64,000 nucleotides of DNA, taken from contig CM020620.1 in assembly GCA_009829735.1 (NCBI GenBank), positions 4,022,299 to 4,086,298 on the forward strand, written 5' to 3'. Position 1 is the stretch's first letter; every line of letters starts with the position of its first letter. The notes under the pieces were generated by a model, which saw only the letters and a program-made list of their open reading frames with translations, did no database searches and was not told the DNA's origin. This document shows, one piece after another, positions 18,976 through 28,348 of this stretch. The translations under genes and the position numbers were made by a program. This DNA comes from Pyropia yezoensis (lineage: Eukaryota; Rhodophyta; Bangiophyceae; Bangiales; Bangiaceae).

Positions 18976-20354
18976 ACGGATGTGAGTGTGGGTAGCTTCA
19001 GTGCGGGAGGGTTGCGGGTGTGCGCCTAAGGGGAGATCACCTGCCCTGTGCTGGTTGGGCTGTGTTTGCTCTGGCCAGGGTGGCGGCCGGGGGTGAACTG
19101 GGGGGTGGGCCGTCGTTGTTGCTTCCGCCGCGTGGCTTCCGCCGCGTAGCTTGGAGTACTTGCCGCGCAGCCTTCGTTTGGTCAGAGGTCTGGGGAGGTT
19201 TCGCGGGGCTGGCCGGGGGGCACGTGAGTTTGTGACGGGCGAGCGGGTGTACGTCGTGTGTAGAGAGCGCGCCACGTGCGTCAACGCCGGCCTGGCGGGG
19301 GCGACACACGGTCACGGGCCTGTGGCAGCGCTGGTCGAGGTGTGCACTCTATTATTTTTCTCTTTTCAGCTCGAATGTTGTCGACCCATCTGTTGATGGT
19401 CCTGGTTGTACCCGCGGGTGAGGTCCCGTCGGCCACCCCATCGACGCTCACGGTGCAGAGCCTGAGTGCACACCTACGATGGGGGAACACGGATTTCTCT
19501 TGGCCTCATGCACATGGAATGCACATGGAGTGTGCCTCCCCTCCACGACAGATCGAGTGGAATCGGTGCAAAAGGCGATGCGGACATGTGAGAGCCTCAG
19601 GGCCAAACTGGCACTGCTTTTCCCGCAGCCGTCGCCGGCGCCCACCACCTTGGGGTCAGAGGGGTGCAGGATCTCCACGTCGGCCAGTCTAACACAAGCA
19701 GCAGGCCGATGGCCTCAACACCAAAACAGTACAACAAATGGCAAGCACACGTGTACTGTACAAGCAAACACGCGGACACGCAGAGAAGGGCACCCTTCAC
19801 GGCACACCAACGATTCAACTCACGCGCTGCGCACATGTGCCGCAACGATCCACCAGCTCGTCATCCCTAATCCGCGTCCACCGCCGCCGCCGCGGGGCGC
19901 CAGGCACGCCCCCACGGAGCCCAGGCGGGCCCCGATGACTCACCTGCATTCCCAATGCAAGCAGCCGACGCCCCCCTCCACCCTTCTCGCCGCACCAGCC
20001 ACCGAGCAAGTCACCAAAACGCAGGATTCCGAGAGCACGGGGGTGGACGTCAACCACACGCTCCACATCGCGTCGTCGGCTCCCTCGCAGCACTCAGCAG
20101 GCCACAACTGCCGACAGCTTTAATCTGCGCGCCGTCTGCGTGGGCGCTCGTCCCGCCGTCTTTGCCGTCGGCCAACGCCAACCACACAGCACGTAATACC
20201 CGCCGTGGCCAACACCGCACAAGCCCCGACACGATCGCGACGGCAGCGTCAACCAAGACGCCGACTCGAGCGGCCAAGCACCCGCGTAGGGATCGGCCAC
20301 CGCAGTGCGTGGTGCGTTGATGAAGCCCCCCCCCCGCACCCCTGCCCTGCACGA
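18976..20354. other. intergenic between convergent formin and TOM7-like genes
   Basis: About 1.4 kb, of more moderate base composition than elsewhere. The longest frame (19479-20123, plus) gives no recognisable protein and is rich in His, Pro and Thr. The 3' ends of both flanking genes must lie here; no certain polyadenylation signal was identified. Confidence 0.5.
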
Positions 20355-20552
20355 TCAGGCCGTCTCCGCCGACGATGGCGCAGGCTGGCCGCCCGTCAGG
20401 GCGGACAGCCCTCCCTCGATGGTGGTGAGGCCGGCAATCACCACTGCCGGTACAAAGCCGTAGTAAAAGAAGATGCCAGCCAGTGCGGAGGCGCCATTGT
20501 AGATACGGGTGGCGTCGTGGGTGAGGCGGCGGAGGGTGCGACTCTGCGCCAT
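20355..20552 (-). CDS. TOM7-like subunit of the mitochondrial outer-membrane translocase
   Basis: A 65-residue protein starting MAQSRTLRRL. TOM7 is a single-helix tail-anchored subunit of the TOM complex that modulates its assembly. The match rests on size (family about 50-75 residues) and on the signature helix: a basic N-terminal arm, then ALAGIFFYYGFVPAVVIAGL, which fits the family's aromatic-GF(I/V)P-x-V-I pattern. The C-terminal tail (GGLSALTGGQPAPSSAETA) is longer and more Ser/Ala/Pro-rich than usual. The frame also runs upstream to an ATG at 20753, but the added part looks like 5' leader rather than protein. Convergent with the formin and downstream of the fucosyltransferase-like gene on the same strand. 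Confidence 0.6.
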   Translation of the reverse strand: MAQSRTLRRLTHDATRIYNGASALAGIFFYYGFVPAVVIAGLTTIEGGLSALTGGQPAPSSAETA

Positions 20553-21390
20553 GGTGACGAAGGGGAGGGGGCGGAGGAGGAAAGGGGGACCGGCGGGGAA
20601 CTCAGGGAGCGGAAGGAGAAGACTAAAACTATCCCTAGGCCCGTACAAGGGGTAGCAAATGCCCGCTCGCCGTAGCGGGGTGCCGGGTGCCGGAGGAATA
20701 GCGATGGCACCACGACCAAACGCGCCGCCCTGAGAACTGTCCATCGCACCCATTTCTTACCAAAACGATGCACTTTGCCACCTGCATAGATGTGTGAAAA
20801 GTAATAAAGTGACAATGTATCGAGCTATTTTCTTTAGACTTAACAAAAATTGTGTGGGTACTTTCGGTTCAACTCACCTCAGCGGGACACGCAAACCAGA
20901 CACTCGGTGCAGTTCACCCCATGCTGCAGTTCGGTTCCTGACGGAGAACACTTACGGTGTGGACGCCGTGGTCTTCTTTAGATGTCTCAGTTGCATCCAC
21001 ATGCCCGAGCTGTAGGGCAAGCTCGTCGCCGTGGGCATCCAGAACGAGTTCAAGAATCTAGTTGGTAACGCCAAGGAGAAGCAGAACCTATTCTCTCGGA
21101 CGTGGTGGACGAATGCTGGTCCGCCTTGCTTGAATACCAGTCGTTCGGCCGGTACTGGTCGGATTGGCCTACCAAAAAATGGATGCCAGCGCTGCATCAA
21201 CCTCCATAGACATACTTGCGTGACCCACGGTTTGCTTGTTTTTTCCTGTCTGCGCCTGTCCAGTTCGGCAGGACCCCTACGAACATGACTGCCCCTCCCT
21301 CTTGACCCCCCTTGCCTGTCTCCTACCCCGGACACTCCCCCCCTCGCCCCCCCTCCCCCCCTACCTCCATGCATGCCTCCCTTCCAAACA
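20553..21390. other. intergenic, comparatively AT-rich
   Basis: 838 bp between the TOM7-like start and the stop of the glycosyltransferase-like gene. Positions 20760-21260 are the least GC-rich part of the host section and presumably hold the TOM7-like promoter. No gene is recognised in either strand. Confidence 0.45.
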
Positions 21391-24300
21391 TCACCTGGGT
21401 CTTCTTGTCTGCGGCCGCCCGAAGTGGAGTCCCGCCAGCAACAGGCGCTTGTTGCCCAGCCGCCCAGCCGCCTCGGAAAAGGACGACCAGTGGCTGCCGA
21501 GAATCAACCTCGTGCGCGAGAGCGCGAGCAAGTCCGCGAGCGCCAGCTGTACGCACGCCGCTGTCCGGTCGGGACAGGGCGGCCGCTCCAGCCGAACCAC
21601 CCGGGAAGAATCCAGCGCCGCCACAAGCTCCTCGTACACACCGGGAGTGTCGGTGGCGACAAAGAACCGCACGCCCGGTGGCGCCGCGCGCATGCGAGAG
21701 AGGAAGGTGGATACCCCCGTCACGCTGCGCCAATAGTCGGTGATGGCCGCGGCGGTGGGAGAGTAGTCGGCTGCCGTCACGCCCGCAATGTCCGTTGAGA
21801 TGGGGCGAGAGCGAATGTGAACGCCCACCATCGTGGTCAGTCCTCGGGTTGTGCCAGATGATGCAAACGCGGCAGTCGCGGGAGAGGAGCTCGCGTCCAC
21901 CCGCGCCTGCACGCTCTCCACCCGTCGCAGGACAGTCGGCGCGGGGATGAGGCTGCGAAGGACAGACCAGTACGGTGAGTCCATCGTAATGATGCTCGGT
22001 GTCAATGACGAGCGGATCACATACGCCGTCGACACGTACAGATGGTGGTGCACATCGTTAGCCACCGCCACCCGGTTGGGGTCCAGCACGTGTGTCGAGT
22101 TGTGCCTCATGAACGAGTACTTGCGGATCCGCCGCAACGACCCATCCACCCGGTACGTGGCGTCCTGCCGGAAGGGAAACGTCAGCGACAGCTCCGACTG
22201 AGATACCAGGTCGTTAACAAACAGGTCGTCAAACGTGCACTGCAAGTGCGCATCGGGAGCCCACACCAGTACCAACACCCGACCGGCAGCGCGGGCAAAG
22301 GCAAGCGCGGAACCGAGCGCTCGCAGACGGTTCCCCAGGCCGTACTGCGTGTGGACAAACATGGCCTTGGGGGTGGGTGGGGGGGTCGGTCGTGGCGCCG
22401 TTGTTGCCGTCGCATTGTTCGCAGCGCTGGCAGCGTCCGCGTCAAAGCGGGCCAGTCGGGCCTGAAACTTGGCCGCTTGGTCGGCCGTCGCCGCCTGCAG
22501 ACGAGACAGGAATCGTCGCCGCATCAGCGGCGCCATGCCGTCGAGGAAGACGCTCGGCACGTCGTGCTTGTCATGCAGCAACCGAAATACGTCCGCATCT
22601 GACAAGGACGGGTGGACGAAGCGCTCAGCGAACGCAGTCCACTCGGCCGAAAACGCGCGGCCAACGGGGGGGGCCTCCCGGGCGCCCACCGAGCTCCACC
22701 GTTGACGAAACAGTCCTCGAATGCCGCCACCGCCGCTCTCCTGCACCTCCGCGACTGCCGGCGCCACCAGAGATGCTTCGGACTCATTCCCGATAGCTCC
22801 AAAGCGGCCCATGACGCGCGACCACAACGTTTCCACTGCTTCTGCATGCGGGGCGTACGCCGAGTCCAGCCAGTCGTTGGAGCGGAGGATGAGGTGGCGC
22901 GACGCGCGCGTTGGCTCCACCGCCAGCGCCGTCAGCGTCAGCCTTCGCGACGGCCGCACCCCCGGCGCAAACGGCGGAGCGGCGCCGCCAATCGCGTCGG
23001 CGCCAACGCCGTGCTGGTCCACCACCTCCGTGTTGAGCTCCGCCCAGTCATCCGTGTCGTCCGCGTCCACGCCCGGCTGCGCCGACAGGCGCATCCCCCC
23101 ATTGACGCTCACGTTGCTGCTAACCTGCCGCCCCGACGCGGCGGCCCACAGCGGTAGGCCATACACCCCCGACCGGCACACCACGTCCACCGTCACCACA
23201 TCGTCCCCGCCCAAACCGGCGGGAAAGACCGCCGACAGCGGGTACGGGAAAGCACCAGTCACGTGCCACATCACCACCGGCACACGCCCGCTGTGCCGCG
23301 CGTATACGAGGGCGGTGGCTAGCGCTCGCAACCGCGGGGCCACGGTCGCCGCGTCAACGCGCAGAACCAGCACGGCGGGGACGGCGGCCGACTCGCCGCC
23401 CGTCCCAGACACCGCCGCCGCGTCGCCCCCCCCCACGCCGCCCACGCCCACTCTCGCGCCCACATCTACACCTGGAACCGCACCAACACGGGCCAACGGA
23501 AACGAGGCAGCACCGGACGGCGCGGCGTGCCCCCCGGCAGGCGGGTTGTCCCGCGCCGCCGCCGTAGCAGCCGCGGCGTCGAGCAGGCTCAGCAGCCGCC
23601 CCGCCGCGCTCGCATGGAGCCGCCGCAGCACCCGCCGGGGCACCCGGTACCGCCGGTGCAGGGCATGGATGGCCTGCCCGTCTGCGCCCCAGATGGCGTC
23701 GGCCATACCCACCTGCGGCACTTCCGCCGACGCCCGGTCACGATCGCCGGCGTCCCGGTCGTTGCCATTATCGTCGCTGTCGGCCACCGCCGCGGGCGGT
23801 GACTCCATCGACGCGCCCAGCACGCGGGCAGTGCCCTCCCCCTTGGCCTCCCCCTCTCTCCCTCCTCCCCAAGATGCCACGAACAGGGAGCGCGACGGGG
23901 AGGCGGCCGTGCCATCGTGGGCAGTGGGCCCCCACAACAGCGTCGCCAGGCGGTGGGTAGGGTCCACCACCCCCCGCCACCGCGGTCCACCCACGGGGGC
24001 CGACACGTAGCCGACCATGTTGGGCAGGCCGTACTGCACCACCACCACAAGGGAGCCAGCAGTGAAGAGCACCGCCACAACCGCGGCGGCCGCGAGAGCA
24101 CGCCCAAACCGCACCCGCCCGCCAAAGCCGCCACGGCCGCCGCTGACGCGGTCCCCACACTCGCCGTCCCCACCGCGCGTGCCATTGCGCGAGCGGGAGC
24201 GGTGGCGGGGGGCGTCGGTGGGCGACGGCGACCGCCCGTCCCGCGACAGGGCGGTCTCGGTGCCACTGTCGCCGCTGCCGCCGCCGCCACCGCCACCCCC

Positions 24301-24612
24301 CCCACTACCGCCACCGCCGCCGACGCCACCATCGTCGCCACCGCCGCCACCCCCCCTCAACGGCAGCGTGCCCAGCACACCCGCCGGAGGCAAGCCCCCC
24401 ATCAAGCCCCGGCCGACGCCGTCGGCCAGGGGCGGGCTCACCAGCACCGCAAACCGCAGGGGCGGTCGCGCCCACGGCGGCAGCAACCGCGACAGCAGCA
24501 GACGACCAGCCACGAGCGTCACCCCCCCCCCTGCCCCCACCACCCCCGCCGTTAAGCTGCTGCGGGCGGGCGGGCAGCGGGTCGCAGCAGGCAGGTCGGG
24601 TCTATTGCTCAA
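21391..24612 (-). CDS. type II membrane protein, O-fucosyltransferase-like glycosyltransferase
   Basis: Frame of 1073 residues. A cytoplasmic, low-complexity Gly/Arg/Ser-rich arm is followed by one signal-anchor helix (ALAAAAVVAVLFTAGSLVVV, about 170-193), then a large luminal part, the layout of Golgi glycosyltransferases. The C-terminal domain (about 745-1073) has the hallmarks of the GDP-fucose O-fucosyltransferase / alpha-1,6-fucosyltransferase superfamily: a GLGNRLRALGSALAFA motif near 755 (donor-binding Gly-Asn-Arg), an H-x-R motif in VGVHIRSRP near 927, a FFVATDT strand, and a DLLALSRTRLILGSHWSSFS segment near 1030-1045. An earlier segment near 410 (APRLRALATALVYARHSGRV) resembles a degenerate second copy of the first motif. 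Substrate unknown. The start is uncertain because the first about 165 residues are low complexity; an in-frame Met lies at about residue 71. Confidence 0.7.
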   Translation of the reverse strand: MSNRPDLPAATRCPPARSSLTAGVVGAGGGVTLVAGRLLLSRLLPPWARPPLRFAVLVSPPLADGVGRGLMGGLPPAGVLGTLPLRGGGGGGDDGGVGGGGGSGGGGGGGGGSGDSGTETALSRDGRSPSPTDAPRHRSRSRNGTRGGDGECGDRVSGGRGGFGGRVRFGRALAAAAVVAVLFTAGSLVVVVQYGLPNMVGYVSAPVGGPRWRGVVDPTHRLATLLWGPTAHDGTAASPSRSLFVASWGGGREGEAKGEGTARVLGASMESPPAAVADSDDNGNDRDAGDRDRASAEVPQVGMADAIWGADGQAIHALHRRYRVPRRVLRRLHASAAGRLLSLLDAAAATAAARDNPPAGGHAAPSGAASFPLARVGAVPGVDVGARVGVGGVGGGDAAAVSGTGGESAAVPAVLVLRVDAATVAPRLRALATALVYARHSGRVPVVMWHVTGAFPYPLSAVFPAGLGGDDVVTVDVVCRSGVYGLPLWAAASGRQVSSNVSVNGGMRLSAQPGVDADDTDDWAELNTEVVDQHGVGADAIGGAAPPFAPGVRPSRRLTLTALAVEPTRASRHLILRSNDWLDSAYAPHAEAVETLWSRVMGRFGAIGNESEASLVAPAVAEVQESGGGGIRGLFRQRWSSVGAREAPPVGRAFSAEWTAFAERFVHPSLSDADVFRLLHDKHDVPSVFLDGMAPLMRRRFLSRLQAATADQAAKFQARLARFDADAASAANNATATTAPRPTPPPTPKAMFVHTQYGLGNRLRALGSALAFARAAGRVLVLVWAPDAHLQCTFDDLFVNDLVSQSELSLTFPFRQDATYRVDGSLRRIRKYSFMRHNSTHVLDPNRVAVANDVHHHLYVSTAYVIRSSLTPSIITMDSPYWSVLRSLIPAPTVLRRVESVQARVDASSSPATAAFASSGTTRGLTTMVGVHIRSRPISTDIAGVTAADYSPTAAAITDYWRSVTGVSTFLSRMRAAPPGVRFFVATDTPGVYEELVAALDSSRVVRLERPPCPDRTAACVQLALADLLALSRTRLILGSHWSSFSEAAGRLGNKRLLLAGLHFGRPQTRRPR

Positions 24613-24935
24613 CCCTCCCCCCCCCGTCTCACTAGGTTACACGCACACCCCGTCGGCCGCCAACAAAGTGGGTGGACGGGTCGTCGCTACGTCCCCACTT
24701 TGTGGTCACACCCACGCGGCGTCGTCCCTCCACCCCCCCCCCCCCCCCGCAGGAAGCCGTGGGCGCCCGCAGAAACAGCGCGCCCCCCTCCACGACCTCC
24801 CCAGCCAGCCGGCGTAGGCCCTCCGCACGTGCCCCTACTCCCCGCCCACGCACCGGCGCCGCTGGGCTGGGCCGTCGGGCCTGCCGGCAGCAGCTCCTCT
24901 GCAGCCGGGATGGGAGGCTGGGCAGAGGCGCAGAC

Positions 24936-25013
24936 GGGCGGGGCGGGGCGGGGCGGGGCGGGGCGGGGCGGGGCGGGGCGGGGCGGGGCGGGGCGGGGCG
25001 GGGCGGGGCGGGG
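24936..25013. repeat. GGGGC pentanucleotide array, about 15 copies
   Basis: Near-perfect tandem GGGCG units on the plus strand. G-runs of four at five-base spacing are strong G-quadruplex formers. Confidence 0.9.
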
Positions 25014-25346
25014 CAGGGCGCAAGTGGGGCCGACGGAGGTCCCTCTCCCCCCCCCTACCCTCCCTCCTCGGCAAGGGACGGCCGCCGTCCGTCAAGACGG
25101 ACCTGGCGGGCGCATGCCCCCCCCCCCCCCACCTTGCCGGTGGCAGCGAACGACAGCCGGCGATCGCGGTGGTAGCCCCGCCCCGCCCACCCACAACAAG
25201 TCGCGGCACGAAGGCGTCGCGTCCCCCCTCCACCAGAACCCCCCCAGACCCACGACTCGAAAATCCGCCACACCCCTTCCCCCTCCCAAAGGCGCGCTCC
25301 CGCCCTCCTAGCACCGGGAACGACCCCGGCGACGCGGACGGCAGCC

Positions 25347-25348
<2 letters not shown>

Positions 25349-25375
<27 letters not shown>
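25349..25375. repeat. CAG trinucleotide array (9 perfect units plus interrupted copies)
   Basis: Nine uninterrupted CAG units, then CAA/AAG/CGG-interrupted copies to about 25407. No gene is supported across it, so it is probably a non-coding microsatellite. Confidence 0.9.
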
Positions 25376-25381
<6 letters not shown>

Positions 25382-26441
25382 CAAAAGCAGCGGCAGCAGC
25401 AGCAACGATGGAGGGCAGCGGCAGCGGCAAGCACCAGAGACTGCCGTAGCGACCGGCCGGCGGCGGTTGCGGCTGCAGCGGTAACTGTAGCGCCCCCCTC
25501 GGGTAGCCCCGCCCCGCCCCGCCCCGCCCCGCCGCACACGGCCGGCCTGCCCACGCCACCGCTTGCCGGCGCTGACGGTAGTTTGCGTGCAGGCCCCCCC
25601 CCCCCCCCCCCCCCCCACCGCGCCCCACGCTGCCGCGCCCCGCCTCCCACGACGCGCGGCGCGCCGCGGCGCACGTCCAACCGACAGTGACGGTGACGCC
25701 GTCACCCGCAGGCCGCTGCTCGCCAGTGTCAGCGGGCTTGGGGTTGGGAAAAAAGTGTCGCGCGGGCAGACGACGTCTTGCCTTGGCCAAGTGGCCGATG
25801 TTTCTGTCGCCGCCACACGCGAGGGCTAAGAATTATTCGGGTTGCGGTGCAAGGCGGTCGTATTGAGGGCCACCGTCTGTCGTCGTCGACGACCTGTTCT
25901 CTGTAATGCTCTGTGGCGAACCTGTGGGCGAGGACGCGCGTTGTGCGTGATGGACCTCCCATGGGGGACGGGCAGTGGGACGCCCTCGAGTCAGCGGCAA
26001 TGCACATAGTGTCCTCGGGACTCCGGAGAGAGAGCAGTCCGGGCAGATTTACTGTACAGTACAGTGTGTGGCCCGGCCGAGCGTGGAAGAGATATGGGCG
26101 TTTTTCCACTATTTTGTTGCGTTCTTCAACGTAAAGCCGTAAGTAGCAACAACCAGACTCGTGAGACTTGTACTTCCCAGGTAGCGGTGTGCACTTGAGA
26201 TACAGTTCTGAACAAGGACATTTCAAGCCCACGCGGACTTGCACACGACCCTGCCCCCAAAAGCCAGCACTCGGCCATGCTCGCCACCGCCACGACACGG
26301 TGACCAGCTGGTCACCTCGGTGCAGCGCAGCCGCACCGCTGCACTCAACTGTGGACACCGGGAGCCTTCAGGCAGAACCGGCATGTGGCCTTCTGGTCTA
26401 ACTCTTGCGACCACAGGCAGGACAGCGAGGTCAGAAAGTGA

Positions 26442-27328
26442 TCAACAGTCGGTTGGACCCGCCGCGGCTTCGCTTACCGCCGCCGACAGGAGGTGTGCAA
26501 AGATGCGCAGGCGAGTCACGAAAAACTCGTGCTGTGCCGCCCGGGTCGCTGGCGGGGGGCCGCCCAGCGCGGCCATCGCCTCGTCTGTAAGCTTGAGTTG
26601 CGACGCCACTTCTGCAGCCATAGTCGGGACTGCGTCTCGGATCCGCGACACGAGCACGCGGGTGAGCTTGGTGGTGAGCGTCTGGACACCTCGGACGTCG
26701 GGACGAAGGCGCGAGAAGACTGGGTGGACACCTCGGACGTCGGGACGAAGGCGCGAGAAGACTGGGTGGGTCTCAAATGAAATGCGCTCCTCCGACACCG
26801 CCGTCGCCATCGTCATGTTGGTCATGGGGTCGGCCGCGGAGCGGCAGCGCACGCCAACGTATCCCAGGTTGAGCGGCTTGCGCACATTGTCCAAGATGTC
26901 TACAACCCCCTCTTCGGCGCCTGCGCCAACGAGGTCCAGCTTCGTGAGCACCCCAACGGTCCGGACACCTTCCGGGTCAACCTGAACGCACGAAAGAAAC
27001 GATGTGGGACCAGGTTGACAGCGAGCGTGCGCAAGACATAGCAGCAGAACGTACCAAGCTGAGCTGAGCAAGTGAGAACGGGAGCAGTGCTTTGTAACAA
27101 GAAAGAGCCTCGTCGTCAATCAACCTACCCGGAAATAGCCGCAGTAAATAGCTTCGCAAAATGTACCTGATGGGCTCTTTCCAAAATGTCCGATGTTGCG
27201 ATATCCACTGTCGCTGGCACGACGGCCAGGATGATGGTACGCTCGCTCTCAAGGTAGCGCTGCACGAGCGAGTCCACTTGCTTGATGATGCTCTTTGACT
27301 GGCCTCCCGTGGCGTTGTGCACCAAATC
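26442..27328 (-). CDS. dynamin-superfamily GTPase, partial (middle of the G domain and start of the stalk)
   Basis: Two exons are clear: 27167-27328 and 26981-26442, separated by a 185-bp intron (CAG|GTACAT ... TTCAG, phase 0). They encode a dynamin/Mx-type GTPase segment: LVHNATGGQSKS (just after where the DLPG motif should be), SERTIILAVVPATVDIATSD, VDPEGVRTVGVLTKLD (G4 motif TKLD) and LNLGYVGVRCRS. The N-terminal P-loop, switch I and DLPG are not found upstream, and no GED region is found downstream. The frame stops at 26442, though a GTAAGC donor at 26477 suggests the stop may lie in an intron. Either further exons are missed or this is a truncated pseudogene. A 14-residue segment is duplicated in tandem in exon b. 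Dynamins remodel membranes (scission or fusion); the substrate membrane cannot be told. Confidence 0.65.
26685..26768. repeat. 42-bp perfect tandem duplication inside the dynamin-like exon
   Basis: Two identical 42-bp copies (26685-26726 and 26727-26768). In frame they duplicate 14 residues ending THPVFSRLRPDVRGV, at the point where the family has a single HP-x-(F/Y) motif before the stalk. Confidence 0.9.
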
Positions 27329-28348
27329 TCTCCTCGGACAATCTCCCGGCTGAGACACGGCCGAGGCACGGGTGCAGCACGGCCCCCGCCCCACTCGTAC
27401 CGAATGGTCTCTCGGTCGGCCACGTGAATTCGTGTTTTGTGCCACTTGGCACCAACCACGAATCATGTGTCGACCGGCACCGATCAAAGGTCGGGGGAGG
27501 GGGTGGGAGGCGGTCGCAAAACCGGCCGAGTGGCCGCCTGCATGCGCTTTGGGTCGCCATCACCATCGCCCAGAGTCAGTACAGGCGACCGTGCAGGTGG
27601 GCTCGGGTTGCGGTGTCGGTGACCCGAGGCGCATGTGTGCGGTCACGCTGCCGGCTTGCCAGTGCCCTCCGTCGCAACATGGTACTACCTCGCCCGCTCG
27701 CCTCGCCACCCCACCCCACCCGTCACCACCCACACATAACGCTTCAAGGGAGGAACACGAGCCGCTCTGAGCTGAGCTCTGCGTCAAGGTTGGTTTGGCG
27801 TGATACGCATGAAGAGGAGAGGTGGGGGAGTCGAAGGGGGGGGGGGGGGGGGGGTGGGGGAGGGGCGGGCGAGGTGGGTGGAGAGAGGGTACTGGGAGGG
27901 TGGGTAGGTGAGCGTAGGGCGGAGAGTGTGTGGGGAGGGGCAGACTGGAGTGGGCTTTTGGCCGGTGACGCCCTGTGCGTAGCCCGGTGGCCCCTCGTCT
28001 ACCTTTCCCCCCCACCCACCGCTCTTGCCCATTTTTTCGACCCGTTTCTTTCTGTCTATCGACTCCCCCGCCCCCACCCACATCCCCACCCCGTCTATTG
28101 TCGTCTTGCGGTAGCGGTAGCGGTAGCGGGTGGTGCCGGTGGTGTGCGGCGGGTGTGCCCCCCCCGCCCCTGTGGGCCCGGTTTTTGTTTGTTGATTTGC
28201 CGTAGCGGTAGCGGAAGCGGGTGGTGCCGGTGGTGCCGGTGGTGCCGGTGTTGCCGGTGGTGCCGGTGGTGTGGGGTGGGTGCGCCCCTGCACGTCCGGT
28301 GCTGCAATTGAGCGTCCCACTACGCCTCGCGGCCGTGTGGTGGACACA
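27329..28348. other. intergenic with G run and GGTAGC/GGTGCC microsatellites
   Basis: About 1 kb upstream of the GIY-YIG gene. Holds an 18-base G run at about 27837-27854, (GGTAGC)n around 28108-28130 and (GGTGCC)n around 28222-28270. The missing 5' exons of the dynamin-like gene were looked for here without success. Confidence 0.5.

Larger units (their letters stand above)
24613..26441. other. intergenic, repeat-rich
   Basis: Contains a GGGGC pentamer array, C runs near 24736-24750 and 25597-25617, a CAG array and a second short CCCCG array (about 25506-25532). From about 25830 to 26440 the DNA is ordinary in composition. An open minus-strand frame there (25729-26358) does not resemble a dynamin or any known family. 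Confidence 0.5.

Noticed and set aside
25729-26358. downstream exon of the dynamin-like gene
   Set aside because: The translation shows no stalk or GED features, and the frame overlaps repeat-rich DNA.
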